Shown here: positions 1 through 8,760 of the stretch, one piece after another
Numbering within the stretch: the stretch's first letter is position 1
How the letters are laid out: each line of letters opens with the position of its first letter
Source: Hahella sp.
Lineage (GTDB): Bacteria; Pseudomonadota; Gammaproteobacteria; Pseudomonadales; Oleiphilaceae
Length of the DNA: 64,000 nucleotides
NCBI GenBank assembly: GCA_028280065.1
Contig: JANQMN010000103.1
Span: forward strand, 1-64,000
Direction: 5' to 3'
Made by a program: the position numbers and the translations under genes
The notes under the pieces: generated by a model
Told to the model about the DNA's origin: nothing
The model's database searches: none
What the model saw: the letters and a program-made list of their open reading frames with translations, nothing else

Positions 1-213
1 GGTCCGCGCGGCAGCATTAACCTGATTATGGTCGCCAAGGCGAAAGCCCTGTTCGCGGGGCGGGATTTTATTGTGCCCGACGATGTCAAAAGCCTGGCAT
101 TACCCGTGCTACGCCATCGTATACTGTTAACCGCCGATCGGGAAATCGAAGGGGCGACCTGCGATCAGGTGTTGGCGGAAATGCTCGAACAGATCGAGGC
201 GCCGCGCCAGTGA
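1..213 (+). CDS. MoxR-family AAA+ ATPase, C-terminal fragment
   Basis: The reading frame is open from base 1, so this is the 3' end of a gene that starts outside the window. The residues match the C-terminal lid of MoxR ATPases: a GPRGSINL stretch (usual form GxSPRAS), then a helix ending in GRDFIVPDDVK and the LRHRI segment. MoxR proteins act as chaperone-like ATPases that mature partner proteins, and are normally followed by a DUF58 gene. That is the case here: the TGA stop overlaps the GTG start of the next gene, which implies translational coupling. The Walker motifs are outside the window. Confidence 0.88.
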   Translation, partial: GPRGSINLIMVAKAKALFAGRDFIVPDDVKSLALPVLRHRILLTADREIEGATCDQVLAEMLEQIEAPRQ

Positions 214-1592
214 TCAACGTCCTGCGACCGACGCGACGCCTATTGATCGGTGGGTTTGTCACCCTCTGTGCGGTACTGGCGCTGCAAGCCAACCACGCAT
301 GGCAGGCGAGTAGCAGCCAAACCGTCAGCCAACTTGCGGTTTCCACCGATGCCCCGCCCGCCTTGTTCGCGGTCAATCATTGGTTATTACTTTTAGCGGT
401 GTTCGTCGCTCTATGTGTCGATTTGCTGTTGTCCTGGCGCTTTCCTTACATCAGGGTCGAACGCAGGCTATCCCACAGTCTGCCGCTCGACCAGTGGACC
501 CAGGTCACCATTACCCTGACTTCGCCGTGGTTACGGCCGATCCGGGTGGAAGTCATGGACTTTGTGCCGAATGACTGCGATTACGTTCAACTGCCGAAAC
601 AGCTCAACCTGTATCCCCGGCAGTCCCAACAGTTCAGCTATGGGCTTTGTCCGCGCCGGCGTGGTCCGCTGACCATGGAGCGGTTTGCCATTCGGGCCAC
701 GTCCATATTCGGCCTATGGCAGATCACCCGGCGCTTGGAAGTCACCTCCGAGGCACGGGTCTATCCGGATTTTGCCATGGTGGAAGGCTACCAGCTATTG
801 GCCGTGGATAATCAAACCAGCCAATTGGGCATCAAGCGCAAGCCGCGGCGCGGCCAGGGCCAGGATTTTCACCAGTTGCGGGAGTATCGTCTCGGCGACT
901 CCATGCGCCAAATCGATTGGAAGGCGACCGCGCGCCGCCAGCGTTTGATTTCCCGGGAGTACCAGGATGAGCGCGATCAGCAAGTGATCATGATGTTGGA
1001 CAGCGGACGCCGCATGCTGACTCAGGATGGTGTCAGTACCCACTTCGACCATTGCCTGAATTGTCTCTTGATGCTTTCTTATGTGGCTTTGCGTCAGGGA
1101 GACGGTGTGGCGATGATGAGCTTCGGCTCCGCCATTCGCTACACCAATCCAATCAAAGGCGCGGGCCACATCAACCGCGTGATCAATCAATTTTACGATC
1201 TGTATCCGGATAAATCCGCACCGGATTACCTGGAAGCGGCGGAATCCTTGATGAATCGCTACCGGAAACGTTCGCTGGTGGTCTTGACGACAAACTTACG
1301 CGACGAGGATACCGATGACTTTATTGCCGCGTGTCATCTGATCCGTAAACACCATGTGGTGATGATAGCCAATCTGCGTGAATCGGCGTTGGACAAGGTT
1401 CTGCATGCGCCGCTTAATGACTTCGACGATGCGTTGCGCTATGTGGGTACCCTGGACTATCTGCAGCAACGGGACAAAGTGCAAAACCGGCTGAAAACCG
1501 AAGGGCTGTATGTGATTGATAGCCTGCCGCAGGAACTGACGCCACAGTTAATCAATGGTTATTTCTCAATAAAACGCGCCGGTATCCTCTAA
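210..1592 (+). CDS. DUF58 domain protein, MoxR partner
   Basis: A 460-residue protein with two N-terminal hydrophobic segments (about residues 10-25 and 50-70) and the DUF58 signature in the middle (LGDSMRQIDWKATARRQ, followed by ISREYQDERDQ). The C-terminal half resembles a von Willebrand A fold, with MMLDSGRRM as the first strand and metal-site region. The GTG start overlaps the MoxR stop, the usual MoxR-DUF58 arrangement. In many Pseudomonas-like genomes a transglutaminase-like gene (TgpA) follows; here an unrelated membrane protein does. Role inferred: envelope-linked maturation or stress function. No substrate can be read from the sequence. Confidence 0.85.
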   Translation: MINVLRPTRRLLIGGFVTLCAVLALQANHAWQASSSQTVSQLAVSTDAPPALFAVNHWLLLLAVFVALCVDLLLSWRFPYIRVERRLSHSLPLDQWTQVTITLTSPWLRPIRVEVMDFVPNDCDYVQLPKQLNLYPRQSQQFSYGLCPRRRGPLTMERFAIRATSIFGLWQITRRLEVTSEARVYPDFAMVEGYQLLAVDNQTSQLGIKRKPRRGQGQDFHQLREYRLGDSMRQIDWKATARRQRLISREYQDERDQQVIMMLDSGRRMLTQDGVSTHFDHCLNCLLMLSYVALRQGDGVAMMSFGSAIRYTNPIKGAGHINRVINQFYDLYPDKSAPDYLEAAESLMNRYRKRSLVVLTTNLRDEDTDDFIAACHLIRKHHVVMIANLRESALDKVLHAPLNDFDDALRYVGTLDYLQQRDKVQNRLKTEGLYVIDSLPQELTPQLINGYFSIKRAGIL

Positions 1593-1757
1593 CGAAGTGG
1601 CGCACGGCCCAGGTCGGGTCCATAATGAATTCATGTTGGGCCTACCGCCCCACGCCAGTCAACAGCCCTGGCCTGGCGGAGTCGGCCTTGTAGTCATAGC
1701 GTTTAGCGTAGTGTGCATTCAGGTACACGGTCCTATTGGTTAGACAAGGAGCGAAAA

Positions 1758-2525
1758 ATGTCGGGTACAAATCCCTATCAAACCCCCAGTGCAGAGGTAG
1801 GCCAACAGTCCCAATCGGGAGAACTTGGGGAACCTCAAGGCGTCCCTGCCGGCAACGGCACTGCCTGGCTAGGCACGGGTTTTAATCTTTTTAAGGCGAA
1901 TATCGGTTTATGGATCGGCATGGTTGTCGTCTATTTTGTCATTTTGATTGTGTTGTCGATGATTCCCCTGGTGAATTTTTTGGTCGGTCTCATTACGCCT
2001 TTGTTTACCGCCGGTTTCATGGTGGCCGCGTCCCGCGCGGATAATGAGGGGAATTTCGAATTCGGTGATATGTTTGCCGGGTTTAGGGAGCAAACCGGGC
2101 CTCTGATCATCCTGGGCTTGATTTATCTTGGTTTTATTATCTTGCTTTCCATCGTAATGGTTGGTTTGGTTTTCGCTGTTGGCGCCGGCAGTGCGATGAG
2201 CGGTGATCCGGAGGCCATGGGTGCCATGGGGCCGGGTTTCATGCTGGTAATATTGATAGGGATGGCGTTATTTATTCCACTGGCAATGGCCATGTGGTTT
2301 TCTCCAGCGCTGATTATTTTGAACAAACTGGGCGCCTGGGAAGCTTTCAAACTAAGTATGCGCGGTTGCCTGAAAAATATCATACCGTTTCTGGTCTACG
2401 GGATCGTGGTGCTGGTGCTGGCAATCGTGGCGTCCATTCCGATTTTCCTGGGATGGTTGGTGTTAGGGCCGATGCTTTTGGGCTCTATCTATGCCGGCTA
2501 CAAAGATATTTTTATTCAAGCTTAG
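1758..2525 (+). CDS. BPSS1780-like multi-pass membrane protein
   Basis: A 255-residue protein that starts with a hydrophilic NPYQTPSAEV segment and then has about five or six hydrophobic helices. The pattern of WIGMVVVYFVILIVLSMIPL followed by a FEFGDMFAGF loop is what I associate with the BPSS1780 family of inner-membrane proteins of unknown function. I chose the ATG at 1758, preceded by an AAGGAGCG ribosome-binding site, over an upstream in-frame start at 1713 that has none. It stands alone after a 165-bp gap, so it need not be cotranscribed with the DUF58 gene. Function unknown. Confidence 0.7.
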   Translation: MSGTNPYQTPSAEVGQQSQSGELGEPQGVPAGNGTAWLGTGFNLFKANIGLWIGMVVVYFVILIVLSMIPLVNFLVGLITPLFTAGFMVAASRADNEGNFEFGDMFAGFREQTGPLIILGLIYLGFIILLSIVMVGLVFAVGAGSAMSGDPEAMGAMGPGFMLVILIGMALFIPLAMAMWFSPALIILNKLGAWEAFKLSMRGCLKNIIPFLVYGIVVLVLAIVASIPIFLGWLVLGPMLLGSIYAGYKDIFIQA

Positions 2526-2563
2526 CCGGGATTCTATATTGGTCCGTTTACCGGGATAAAGTG

Positions 2564-2586
2564 ACGCGGTCAACGGACCGCGTTTT
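2564..2586. terminator. Bidirectional intrinsic terminator
   Basis: An 8-bp perfect GC-rich stem (ACGCGGTC / GACCGCGT) with a four-base loop is followed by TTTT on the plus strand. It lies between two convergent genes, the membrane protein at 1758-2525 and the phosphorylase at 2596-4362. Confidence 0.75.
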
Positions 2587-2595
2587 AGTTCACCT

Positions 2596-4362
2596 TTATT
2601 CGCCTTTGCGGTTCGCTAACCATATAAACTGATAGGGCATTAGGGTAACCTGCGCCACCCTGTCCTCATAGATGGTTCCGCTAACCAGATCCTGCCATTG
2701 ATCGGTTACCACCAGGTTTAACTCTGCCAAATTGAATGACTGCGGCTGGTCGCTGACATTATGCAAGGCAAATATGCTCTGCCGCCGATCCGTGCTTTGC
2801 CGCCAGAAGGAAAAAATGGCATCTCCCGTGTGCATGGTAAATTGGGTGGCGTTCGGGTGAAAAGCGGACTGCGCTCGGCGCAGTTTAATGAGGCGTCGAA
2901 GGGCGTCAAACACCTTCTTGTTGTGGGTATCCTGATTGAGAGCCTGCAGCAAATCCTCGGCCTGCCAGATATGGCGGTTGATCGAACGATACTGGCCGGT
3001 ATGCTCGACGCGCGGCAGATCGTTCTCCGTGGCCAAAAGGCTGTGTATGTAAAACGCCGGTACTCCTTCAAGGGCCAGCAATATGGCGTGGGTACAGAGA
3101 AACCTGGCAAATTGCCATTGATCCGGGCCGTGCTGGGCGGTCCCGCTCATGGAGTTCCAGAGGCTGATGTTTATCTCATAGGGCTTGGTTTCGCCGGTTG
3201 CCGAGGTCCTTGAGCTGATTTTTCCACCAAATCGCTGCATGGTCGTAATGAGGGTCTCAATTTCCCAATCCGACAATAGTCCTTCGGTTGGCCGTAAACC
3301 AATGCCGTCATGGGATGCTATGAAGTTCAGATAAGTCGTCCCGTATTGCGCCGGCGGCATCGACATCAGCCAGTTTTTCAAATGGGTGCAAGAACCTGTC
3401 ACCATGGTATTGATCAACAGCGGCGGTAGCGAAAAGTTATAGATTAAGTGAGCTTCGTTAGCATTGCCGAAATAGGTCAGATTTTCCCGATTCGGAATAT
3501 TGGTTTCGGTGATCATCACCGCATCATGGTCGTAGTGTTCGATGAGCAGCCGGATGAGGCGAATCATTTCATGGGTTTCGGGAAGATTGATACAGGGAGT
3601 ACCCGGTATCTTCCACAGGAAGGCCACCGCATCCAGGCGAAACCAACGAATCCCCTTTTCCAAATACAGCCGAATGATTTTTAACACTTCCAGTAACACA
3701 GCGGGATTTTTGAAGTTAAGATCCACCTGGTCGTGACTGAAGGTACACCAGACAAATTTTTCGCCGTCGGGGGTTTTGACCATCCGCAGCAAGGGCGAGG
3801 TTCGCGGGCGAACCACGGCGCTAAGGTCTCGATCCAATGCCTCTTCGACAAAATAAGACTTTCCGGGTTCGATGCCTAATTTGTAGTTTTCAAACCAGAG
3901 ACTGCGGCTGGAGCAATGATTGATGACCAAATCCCCCATCACCTTGAACTCCCCCGCCATGGCGGTGATGTCTTCCCAGTTACCGACGGACGGATTGACC
4001 GTGGTGTAGTCCATGATACTAAAGCCGTCATCCGAACTGTATGGAAAGAACGGAAGGAGATGCACAATCGAGATGTATTCGTCCAGGTGTGCGTCCAAGA
4101 AGTGATACAGGGTATCGAGCGGGTCGCCCTGCTGGGAGCGAATGCTGTCACCGTAAGTGATCAGCATGATATCGCTTTGGTTCCAAATATTCCGGTGAGG
4201 AGTCGGCGTCGGCGTTTCAGGTTCCAGGCCAAAAGTGCTGAGGATCTCACCTACTAACTGGCGTCCGTCATGCTCGGGATAGAGGATCTGCAAGTGTGCT
4301 GCGATTCGCTGCTCCAGGGCAGTTTGGGTGTTAGCGACTTCAGTTTGAATCGGGGCATCCAT
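2596..4362 (-). CDS. GH13_18 sugar phosphorylase, probably glucosylglycerate phosphorylase
   Basis: A 588-residue alpha-amylase-superfamily protein of the sucrose-phosphorylase type. Visible active-site residues are the nucleophile Asp244 (RWFRLDAVAFLWK), the acid/base Glu286 (MITETNIP) and the stabilising Asp352 (NFIASHDGIGLRP); the N-terminal DSI and HLLPFFPYSSDDGF strands are typical. The family reversibly phosphorolyses an alpha-glucoside to glucose 1-phosphate plus an acceptor, and acceptors differ: fructose, fructose 6-phosphate, glycerate or glycerol. The acceptor cannot be read safely from sequence. It lies 24 bp after a glucosyl-3-phosphoglycerate synthase, in a set with a matching phosphatase and a glycerate kinase, so glucosylglycerate is the best inferred substrate. 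Start ATG at 4362 follows CAGAGG. Sucrose phosphorylase is the main alternative. Confidence 0.82.
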   Translation of the reverse strand: MDAPIQTEVANTQTALEQRIAAHLQILYPEHDGRQLVGEILSTFGLEPETPTPTPHRNIWNQSDIMLITYGDSIRSQQGDPLDTLYHFLDAHLDEYISIVHLLPFFPYSSDDGFSIMDYTTVNPSVGNWEDITAMAGEFKVMGDLVINHCSSRSLWFENYKLGIEPGKSYFVEEALDRDLSAVVRPRTSPLLRMVKTPDGEKFVWCTFSHDQVDLNFKNPAVLLEVLKIIRLYLEKGIRWFRLDAVAFLWKIPGTPCINLPETHEMIRLIRLLIEHYDHDAVMITETNIPNRENLTYFGNANEAHLIYNFSLPPLLINTMVTGSCTHLKNWLMSMPPAQYGTTYLNFIASHDGIGLRPTEGLLSDWEIETLITTMQRFGGKISSRTSATGETKPYEINISLWNSMSGTAQHGPDQWQFARFLCTHAILLALEGVPAFYIHSLLATENDLPRVEHTGQYRSINRHIWQAEDLLQALNQDTHNKKVFDALRRLIKLRRAQSAFHPNATQFTMHTGDAIFSFWRQSTDRRQSIFALHNVSDQPQSFNLAELNLVVTDQWQDLVSGTIYEDRVAQVTLMPYQFIWLANRKGE

Positions 4363-4386
4363 AGACGAACCTCTGACCTGTAGCTT

Positions 4387-5607
4387 TTAACCAAACTCTT
4401 TCATATCCGACTCTACGGCTTCATATAGTTCCGAGAGAACATCCGGGAAAGCGCTGATCACCCGGTTCCAACTCGGGATAAAGGGTGCTTCCATCGGATT
4501 TTCAAGAAAATGGCAACCCGCTTTCATAATGTTCTTCGCGAACAATTCCACCGCCTGTTCTTCCTGGTGAACGTCCAATTTCAAGCCATTGATTTCCGCG
4601 TCGTTGCGATAGGTTTCGACAAAATCCAACGCGATTCGGAAATAGGTGGCCTTCACTGTGCGGAATGTCTCCTGGTTAAATACGATACCGTTGGTCGCCA
4701 GTTTCCGGAATATTGCCTTGGTAATGTCGATCGACATTTTAGACAAGCCACCCTGGTCATTGTTCAACGACAAATCCTGATGTTTATGATCATATACGTC
4801 AGCGATGTCCACTTGGCACAGCCGGTTATTGGAATAGTTGCGTTTCATTTCGCTGAGCACACCGATTTCCAAGCCCCAGTCCGAAGGAATCCTGATGTCG
4901 TTCATCACATCCTTACGGAAGGAAAACTCACCGGCCAGGGGATACCGGTAGCTGTCCAGGTATTCCAGATAGTCCAGCGGCCCGAAAACTTTCTTCAATG
5001 CCCTGAGCAGGGGTGTTACCAGCAATCTGCTTACCCGGCCGTTAATCTTGCCGTTGGCGATCCGGGCGTAAAAGCCCTTACAGAATTCGTAATTAAAATT
5101 AGGATTGGCCACAGGGTAAATCAGCCTGGCTAACAGCGAGCGGTCGTAAGTGAGAATATCGCAATCGTGCATGGCCACCGATTCCGTTTTCCCGGAAGCT
5201 AGAGTGTAGCCCATGCAAAACCAGACATTTCGCCCCTTGCCGGGTTCTTGGGGCGCTAGTTCTTCGGCTTGCAGCTTGGCATCGATACTGCGGAGACGCG
5301 GGCCGTCATTCCAGAGCACCTTATGCCGCTGTGGTAATTCGGAGAAAAACTTCAATGCTTCCTGATATTGGCCTTGATCGGCACGATCCAGTCCGATCAC
5401 TATCTCGTGCAGATAAGGCACCGCTTTCAGATGCTGTAGAATATTCGGCATAGCGACGGTTTCCAGCTCGGAGTACAGGCAAGGCAGAATCAGTGCCATG
5501 GGCCGCGATCTGGAGAACTTCATCAGTTCCTTTTCAAGTTCCCCCAAGGGGCGGTCTGACAAATTGTGCAACGTGGTGATAATACCGTTCTGGTAAAAGT
5601 CTCCCAT
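4387..5607 (-). CDS. gpgS: Glucosyl-3-phosphoglycerate synthase (GpgS-type glycosyltransferase)
   Basis: A 406-residue cytosolic glycosyltransferase of the A-fold. The nucleotide-sugar site is visible as LPCLYSELE (residues 41-49), IGLDRAD, GKGRNVW (123-129) and the metal-binding DCD at 148-150. The overall pattern resembles bacterial GpgS, which transfers glucose from a nucleotide sugar to 3-phosphoglycerate to give glucosyl-3-phosphoglycerate, precursor of the compatible solute glucosylglycerate. The next gene upstream is a sugar-phosphoglycerate phosphatase and the next downstream a GH13_18 phosphorylase, which supports this. ATG at 5607 follows AGAGAGG. Mannosyl-3-phosphoglycerate synthase is a less likely alternative because the phosphorylase partner handles glucosides. 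Confidence 0.8.
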   Translation of the reverse strand: MGDFYQNGIITTLHNLSDRPLGELEKELMKFSRSRPMALILPCLYSELETVAMPNILQHLKAVPYLHEIVIGLDRADQGQYQEALKFFSELPQRHKVLWNDGPRLRSIDAKLQAEELAPQEPGKGRNVWFCMGYTLASGKTESVAMHDCDILTYDRSLLARLIYPVANPNFNYEFCKGFYARIANGKINGRVSRLLVTPLLRALKKVFGPLDYLEYLDSYRYPLAGEFSFRKDVMNDIRIPSDWGLEIGVLSEMKRNYSNNRLCQVDIADVYDHKHQDLSLNNDQGGLSKMSIDITKAIFRKLATNGIVFNQETFRTVKATYFRIALDFVETYRNDAEINGLKLDVHQEEQAVELFAKNIMKAGCHFLENPMEAPFIPSWNRVISAFPDVLSELYEAVESDMKEFG

Positions 5608-5680
5608 CTGAGTAACCTCTCTTTCTCGTAATTAGTTCAGTCAGGCCAATGACAGGTCGTTATTATTTAGGGAATGTATT

Positions 5681-6496
5681 TCATAGACCATATTGCGCCA
5701 GAATGTTTTCCAGGCTCGCTGCCCATCCCACCGGTCCGTAGTCTTTGCTTAGGATTGCATCGTTGCGGCCGGGAATTTCCGGGGGAGCATGGACCGGGGA
5801 TCGGATGACGACCGGAATGTCGGCGGCCTTTAGCATGCCGACGTCGTTTTGACCGTCCCCCAGGGCAACCAGGGTAATCGGTTCGGAGTGCATTGCAGCA
5901 TATTGATCGGCCAACCAGCGCATGGCTTTCGCCTTGTCGGAAAGTCCCATGACATGGACAAACCTGCCACCCTTCTGGGTTTGCATGTCGACCTGGTTCA
6001 GTTCCTCTGAAAAAGCTTTAAGCGCGGCAATTGAGTCGTTCCATACCAAGGGTTCGGTAAATTCCCGCTGTTGGGCCAATGTTGCGGACGTTTCGGACAG
6101 TCCCGTGTGGGCCACCACATCCGTGACTGTCATTTCATGAAAACCGGTAAAGCGATAGTTTTCGCGGAGTTCGTCCAGGACTTCCAGGAGGCGTTTACGG
6201 GCGGGGCCGAACGCTTTACAGCGCAGGTTGTTTTGCATCGGTAAGGCCGAAGATTCGGGTAATTCCAGACCGGCAGGGATATAGGCCGCCGCACCGTTTT
6301 CGACGATAAACGGATCCTCGTGGCCTAATGCCTGCCGCAGTTCCAGCAATTCCGCATAGGTCTTGCTGGTATTGAGAATCACCGGCACCCCGGCATCCCG
6401 CAAGCGCCCCAACATCGGCTCCGCAGCGGCGAAGCTGTAGGTATCGTGGTCTAATAGCGTTCCGTCGAGATCTGTTGAAATAAATAGTCTAGCCAT
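5681..6496 (-). CDS. gpgP: HAD-IIB phosphatase, glucosyl/mannosyl-3-phosphoglycerate phosphatase type
   Basis: A 271-residue HAD phosphatase of the Cof/MPGP type. Motif I is STDLDGTLLD (nucleophile Asp9, acid/base Asp11), motif II is the NTSKT segment, and motif IV is ALGDGQNDVGML. A C2-type cap lies between, as in mannosyl-3-phosphoglycerate phosphatase. The likely reaction is removal of phosphate from glucosyl-3-phosphoglycerate to release glucosylglycerate, the second synthetic step. It sits 73 bp before gpgS and 37 bp after the glycerate kinase on the same strand. Gluco versus manno preference is inferred from the neighbours; many enzymes of the family accept both. Confidence 0.82.
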   Translation of the reverse strand: MARLFISTDLDGTLLDHDTYSFAAAEPMLGRLRDAGVPVILNTSKTYAELLELRQALGHEDPFIVENGAAAYIPAGLELPESSALPMQNNLRCKAFGPARKRLLEVLDELRENYRFTGFHEMTVTDVVAHTGLSETSATLAQQREFTEPLVWNDSIAALKAFSEELNQVDMQTQKGGRFVHVMGLSDKAKAMRWLADQYAAMHSEPITLVALGDGQNDVGMLKAADIPVVIRSPVHAPPEIPGRNDAILSKDYGPVGWAASLENILAQYGL

Positions 6497-6533
6497 GGTA
6501 CATCCCGAACGAAGGCGTCATTGGAATCATTGG

Positions 6534-7487
6534 TTAATGGCGTTTCGCCAAATTGAACGAGGTAATGCTGTGGTCCGGAAGCAATTCCAATACCACATCA
6601 GCACGTTCTGAGAGATGGTGGAGGTTCCAGCGGGTTAGACGTTCGTAGTGGTGGATGAAGCGTTCAACCTGTTTTTCATTCATCACTTTCGCGGGGATGG
6701 GCTGGTTTTTGTCCAGGTAGGACTGGCGTAGTTTCTGTTCCTGTAAGGTCCGCCATTCAAAAACCTGCTCAAAGCTCGGCACCTTGAGAAAGACCAGCTG
6801 TTCCAACAGGCCGTACCACTGCTGATAGGGCTTCTTCAGTTGTTCATTGACGAATCTTCGCCAAACGGCATCACTGTCTTCCTCCGCTTCCAGGATGTTG
6901 CATGGCGTATCCAAAAGCGTATCGGGCTGGGCAGCGGTGCCGACACACCAGCCTTCGAACAGGATGATATCCACCGGTTGGGTCAAGGTAGGCCAATCCT
7001 CCTCCGCAACGCAGTCATCCTCTGCCTTATTGAATTTCGGCAGCGGTACCGGCGTATTACCGACAGTGAAATGTTGCAAAGCTTGCAGGGTGTCTATGCC
7101 CAGTGAAACATCATGGGTGCCCGGAACGCCTCGGGTACAGAGCAGAGGATGGATAGTTTTGCCTAGTTGCAATCGCTGTTGATGCGACAGATAGAAATCG
7201 TCCAAGGAAAGGCCGACACTGCTTATTCCATAGCGGTGATCCAAAATAAACTGCAAGAAGTGCACTAAAGTGGACTTTCCTGTGCCTTGTGCGCCGCATA
7301 TGCCCCATATTGGTGCGTGAGCGGTGTCAGAATGGGCTGTATCGAGTTTATGTTGTTCGGCGATATGTTCGGCGAGCGGCAGAATACCGTTTTCCAATGT
7401 TGAGACAAAGCCTTCCGGAAGCTTTGCCTTACCCATTTCCTCATTCAAGTAGTTTTGTAATGTGGAGTTCAGCTCAGCAAATTTCAT
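6534..7487 (-). CDS. D-glycerate kinase, GLYK-like P-loop kinase
   Basis: A 317-residue P-loop kinase with Walker A GAQGTGKST at residues 65-73, the SLDDFYLSHQQR segment of the phosphoribulokinase/pantothenate-kinase-like fold, and a Walker B-like DIILFEGWCVG. This pattern is that of the plant/bacterial-type D-glycerate 3-kinase. Phosphorolysis of glucosylglycerate by the downstream enzyme would free glycerate, and this kinase would return it to 3-phosphoglycerate. I start at ATG 7487, which has GGGAGG seven bases upstream; an in-frame GTG at 7493 is inside that site and less likely. Specificity for glycerate is inferred from family and context. Confidence 0.8.
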   Translation of the reverse strand: MKFAELNSTLQNYLNEEMGKAKLPEGFVSTLENGILPLAEHIAEQHKLDTAHSDTAHAPIWGICGAQGTGKSTLVHFLQFILDHRYGISSVGLSLDDFYLSHQQRLQLGKTIHPLLCTRGVPGTHDVSLGIDTLQALQHFTVGNTPVPLPKFNKAEDDCVAEEDWPTLTQPVDIILFEGWCVGTAAQPDTLLDTPCNILEAEEDSDAVWRRFVNEQLKKPYQQWYGLLEQLVFLKVPSFEQVFEWRTLQEQKLRQSYLDKNQPIPAKVMNEKQVERFIHHYERLTRWNLHHLSERADVVLELLPDHSITSFNLAKRH

Positions 7488-7594
7488 AATCACCTCCCAA
7501 AAGTTGCCGGGAGATATGCAAGTTTATTGCCTTTATTCCGGCTTTGGTTGCTGTGCGCCCAGGGTCGGCAGCCTGGATAAGGGTGTCCGCGCCG

Positions 7595-8593
7595 TTACAG
7601 GCTCATCATCGCCAGGGCGGTATCCAACATCCGGTTGGAAAAGCCCCATTCGTTGTCGTACCAAGCGACCGCTTTGATAATATTGCCGTGGGCCTGCGTG
7701 TGACTGGCGTCAAACACAGCGGAAGCGCTGTGATGGTTAAAATCTGCCGATACCAACGGCTTGTCATTGAACTCCAGACAGGGAATCTGTTCGCTTGCCT
7801 GTTGCATCACCATGTTCACTTCATCCACTGTTGCGCCACGGCTGACGTGCACCGACAGGTCGACAAGGGAAACGTTCGGGGTCGGAACCCGAACCGCAAA
7901 TCCGGTCAATCTGCCTTCTAATCCCGGTAGCACCAAGCCAATCGCCTTGGCCGCGCCGGTTTGGGTCGGAATCATCGACAATGCCGCGGCACGAGCCCGA
8001 TAGAGGTCCTTTGGATGAGAAAGGTCGAGAAGATTCTGGTCATTGGTATAGGAATGGATGGTCGTCATCACGCCGTTTTCAATGCCGAAATTCTCATGCA
8101 GCACTTTTGCGATCGGCGCCAAACAGTTGGTTGTGCAGGAGGCGTTGGAGATAACCGTATTTTCCGGTTCGATAATGTGTTCATTGACGCCGTAGACGAC
8201 TGTCGCATCCGCGCCATCGCAAGGGGCGGATACCAGAACCTTTTGCGCACCGGCAGCTATATGTCCCTCGGCTTTTGCTTTGGAATTGAAGCGCCCGGTG
8301 CATTCCAAAACCAAATCGACTTCCGCCACGGCCCAGGGTAGCTCCAGTGGATCGGCGTGTTGTAGCAGGGTGATGGCGTCATCGCCAACCTGTAGCAAGT
8401 CTTCGGATAGGCTAACGGGCTTACTGAAGTGGCCATGAATCGAATCGTGTTCCAGTAAGTGTGCGTTGGTCGCAAAATCCGCCAGGTCGTTGATAGCCAC
8501 CACTTGAATGGTTTCTCTGTAGCCAGATTCGTAAATGGCCCGAAGTACATTGCGACCTATACGGCCAAATCCGTTGATACCCACTCTGATCAT
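7595..8593 (-). CDS. gap: Type I glyceraldehyde-3-phosphate dehydrogenase
   Basis: A 332-residue enzyme with the Rossmann GINGFGRIGRN motif at residues 5-15, catalytic Cys153 in NASCTTNC, the TGAAKA segment and RVPTPNVSLVDLS. It oxidises glyceraldehyde 3-phosphate to 1,3-bisphosphoglycerate. INDLAD after the second strand suggests NAD use but does not prove it. I start at ATG 8593, with GGGAGCG just upstream, not at an in-frame start ten codons earlier. It is the first gene of the minus-strand glucosylglycerate set, separated from the kinase by 107 bp that include a small CCAGG/CCTGG hairpin (7559-7576). Erythrose-4-phosphate dehydrogenase (Epd) is similar, but TGAAKA and the length favour GAPDH. 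Confidence 0.88.
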   Translation of the reverse strand: MIRVGINGFGRIGRNVLRAIYESGYRETIQVVAINDLADFATNAHLLEHDSIHGHFSKPVSLSEDLLQVGDDAITLLQHADPLELPWAVAEVDLVLECTGRFNSKAKAEGHIAAGAQKVLVSAPCDGADATVVYGVNEHIIEPENTVISNASCTTNCLAPIAKVLHENFGIENGVMTTIHSYTNDQNLLDLSHPKDLYRARAAALSMIPTQTGAAKAIGLVLPGLEGRLTGFAVRVPTPNVSLVDLSVHVSRGATVDEVNMVMQQASEQIPCLEFNDKPLVSADFNHHSASAVFDASHTQAHGNIIKAVAWYDNEWGFSNRMLDTALAMMSL

Positions 8594-8719
8594 GATCGCT
8601 CCCGGCAGATTCGTTGTTTGCAATTGGTGCCTACAAGTATAGGAAGAATCTCCGGATATGCGCAGTGGCAGAAGAATTTTTGCGTCCAGAGCAGCGGAAG
8701 CAGGAGAATAGTCAAAGGT

Positions 8720-8742
8720 AGAGCCTGGCGCCGCCAGGCTCT
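8720..8742 (-). terminator. Terminator-like hairpin after the FKBP gene
   Basis: A long GC-rich dyad (AGAGCCTGGCG / CGCCAGGCTCT with almost no loop) lies 20 bp past the stop of the FKBP gene on the minus strand. The following T content is weak (ACCTTTG), so termination may be partial and allow some read-through towards the GAPDH gene. Confidence 0.5.
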
Positions 8743-8760
8743 GGTTGTTGGGAGGGGAGG

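Noticed and set aside
7595..8593. Erythrose-4-phosphate dehydrogenase (Epd) instead of GAPDH
   Set aside because: The TGAAKA and SYTNDQ segments and the following LVLPGLEG fit GAPDH better than Epd.
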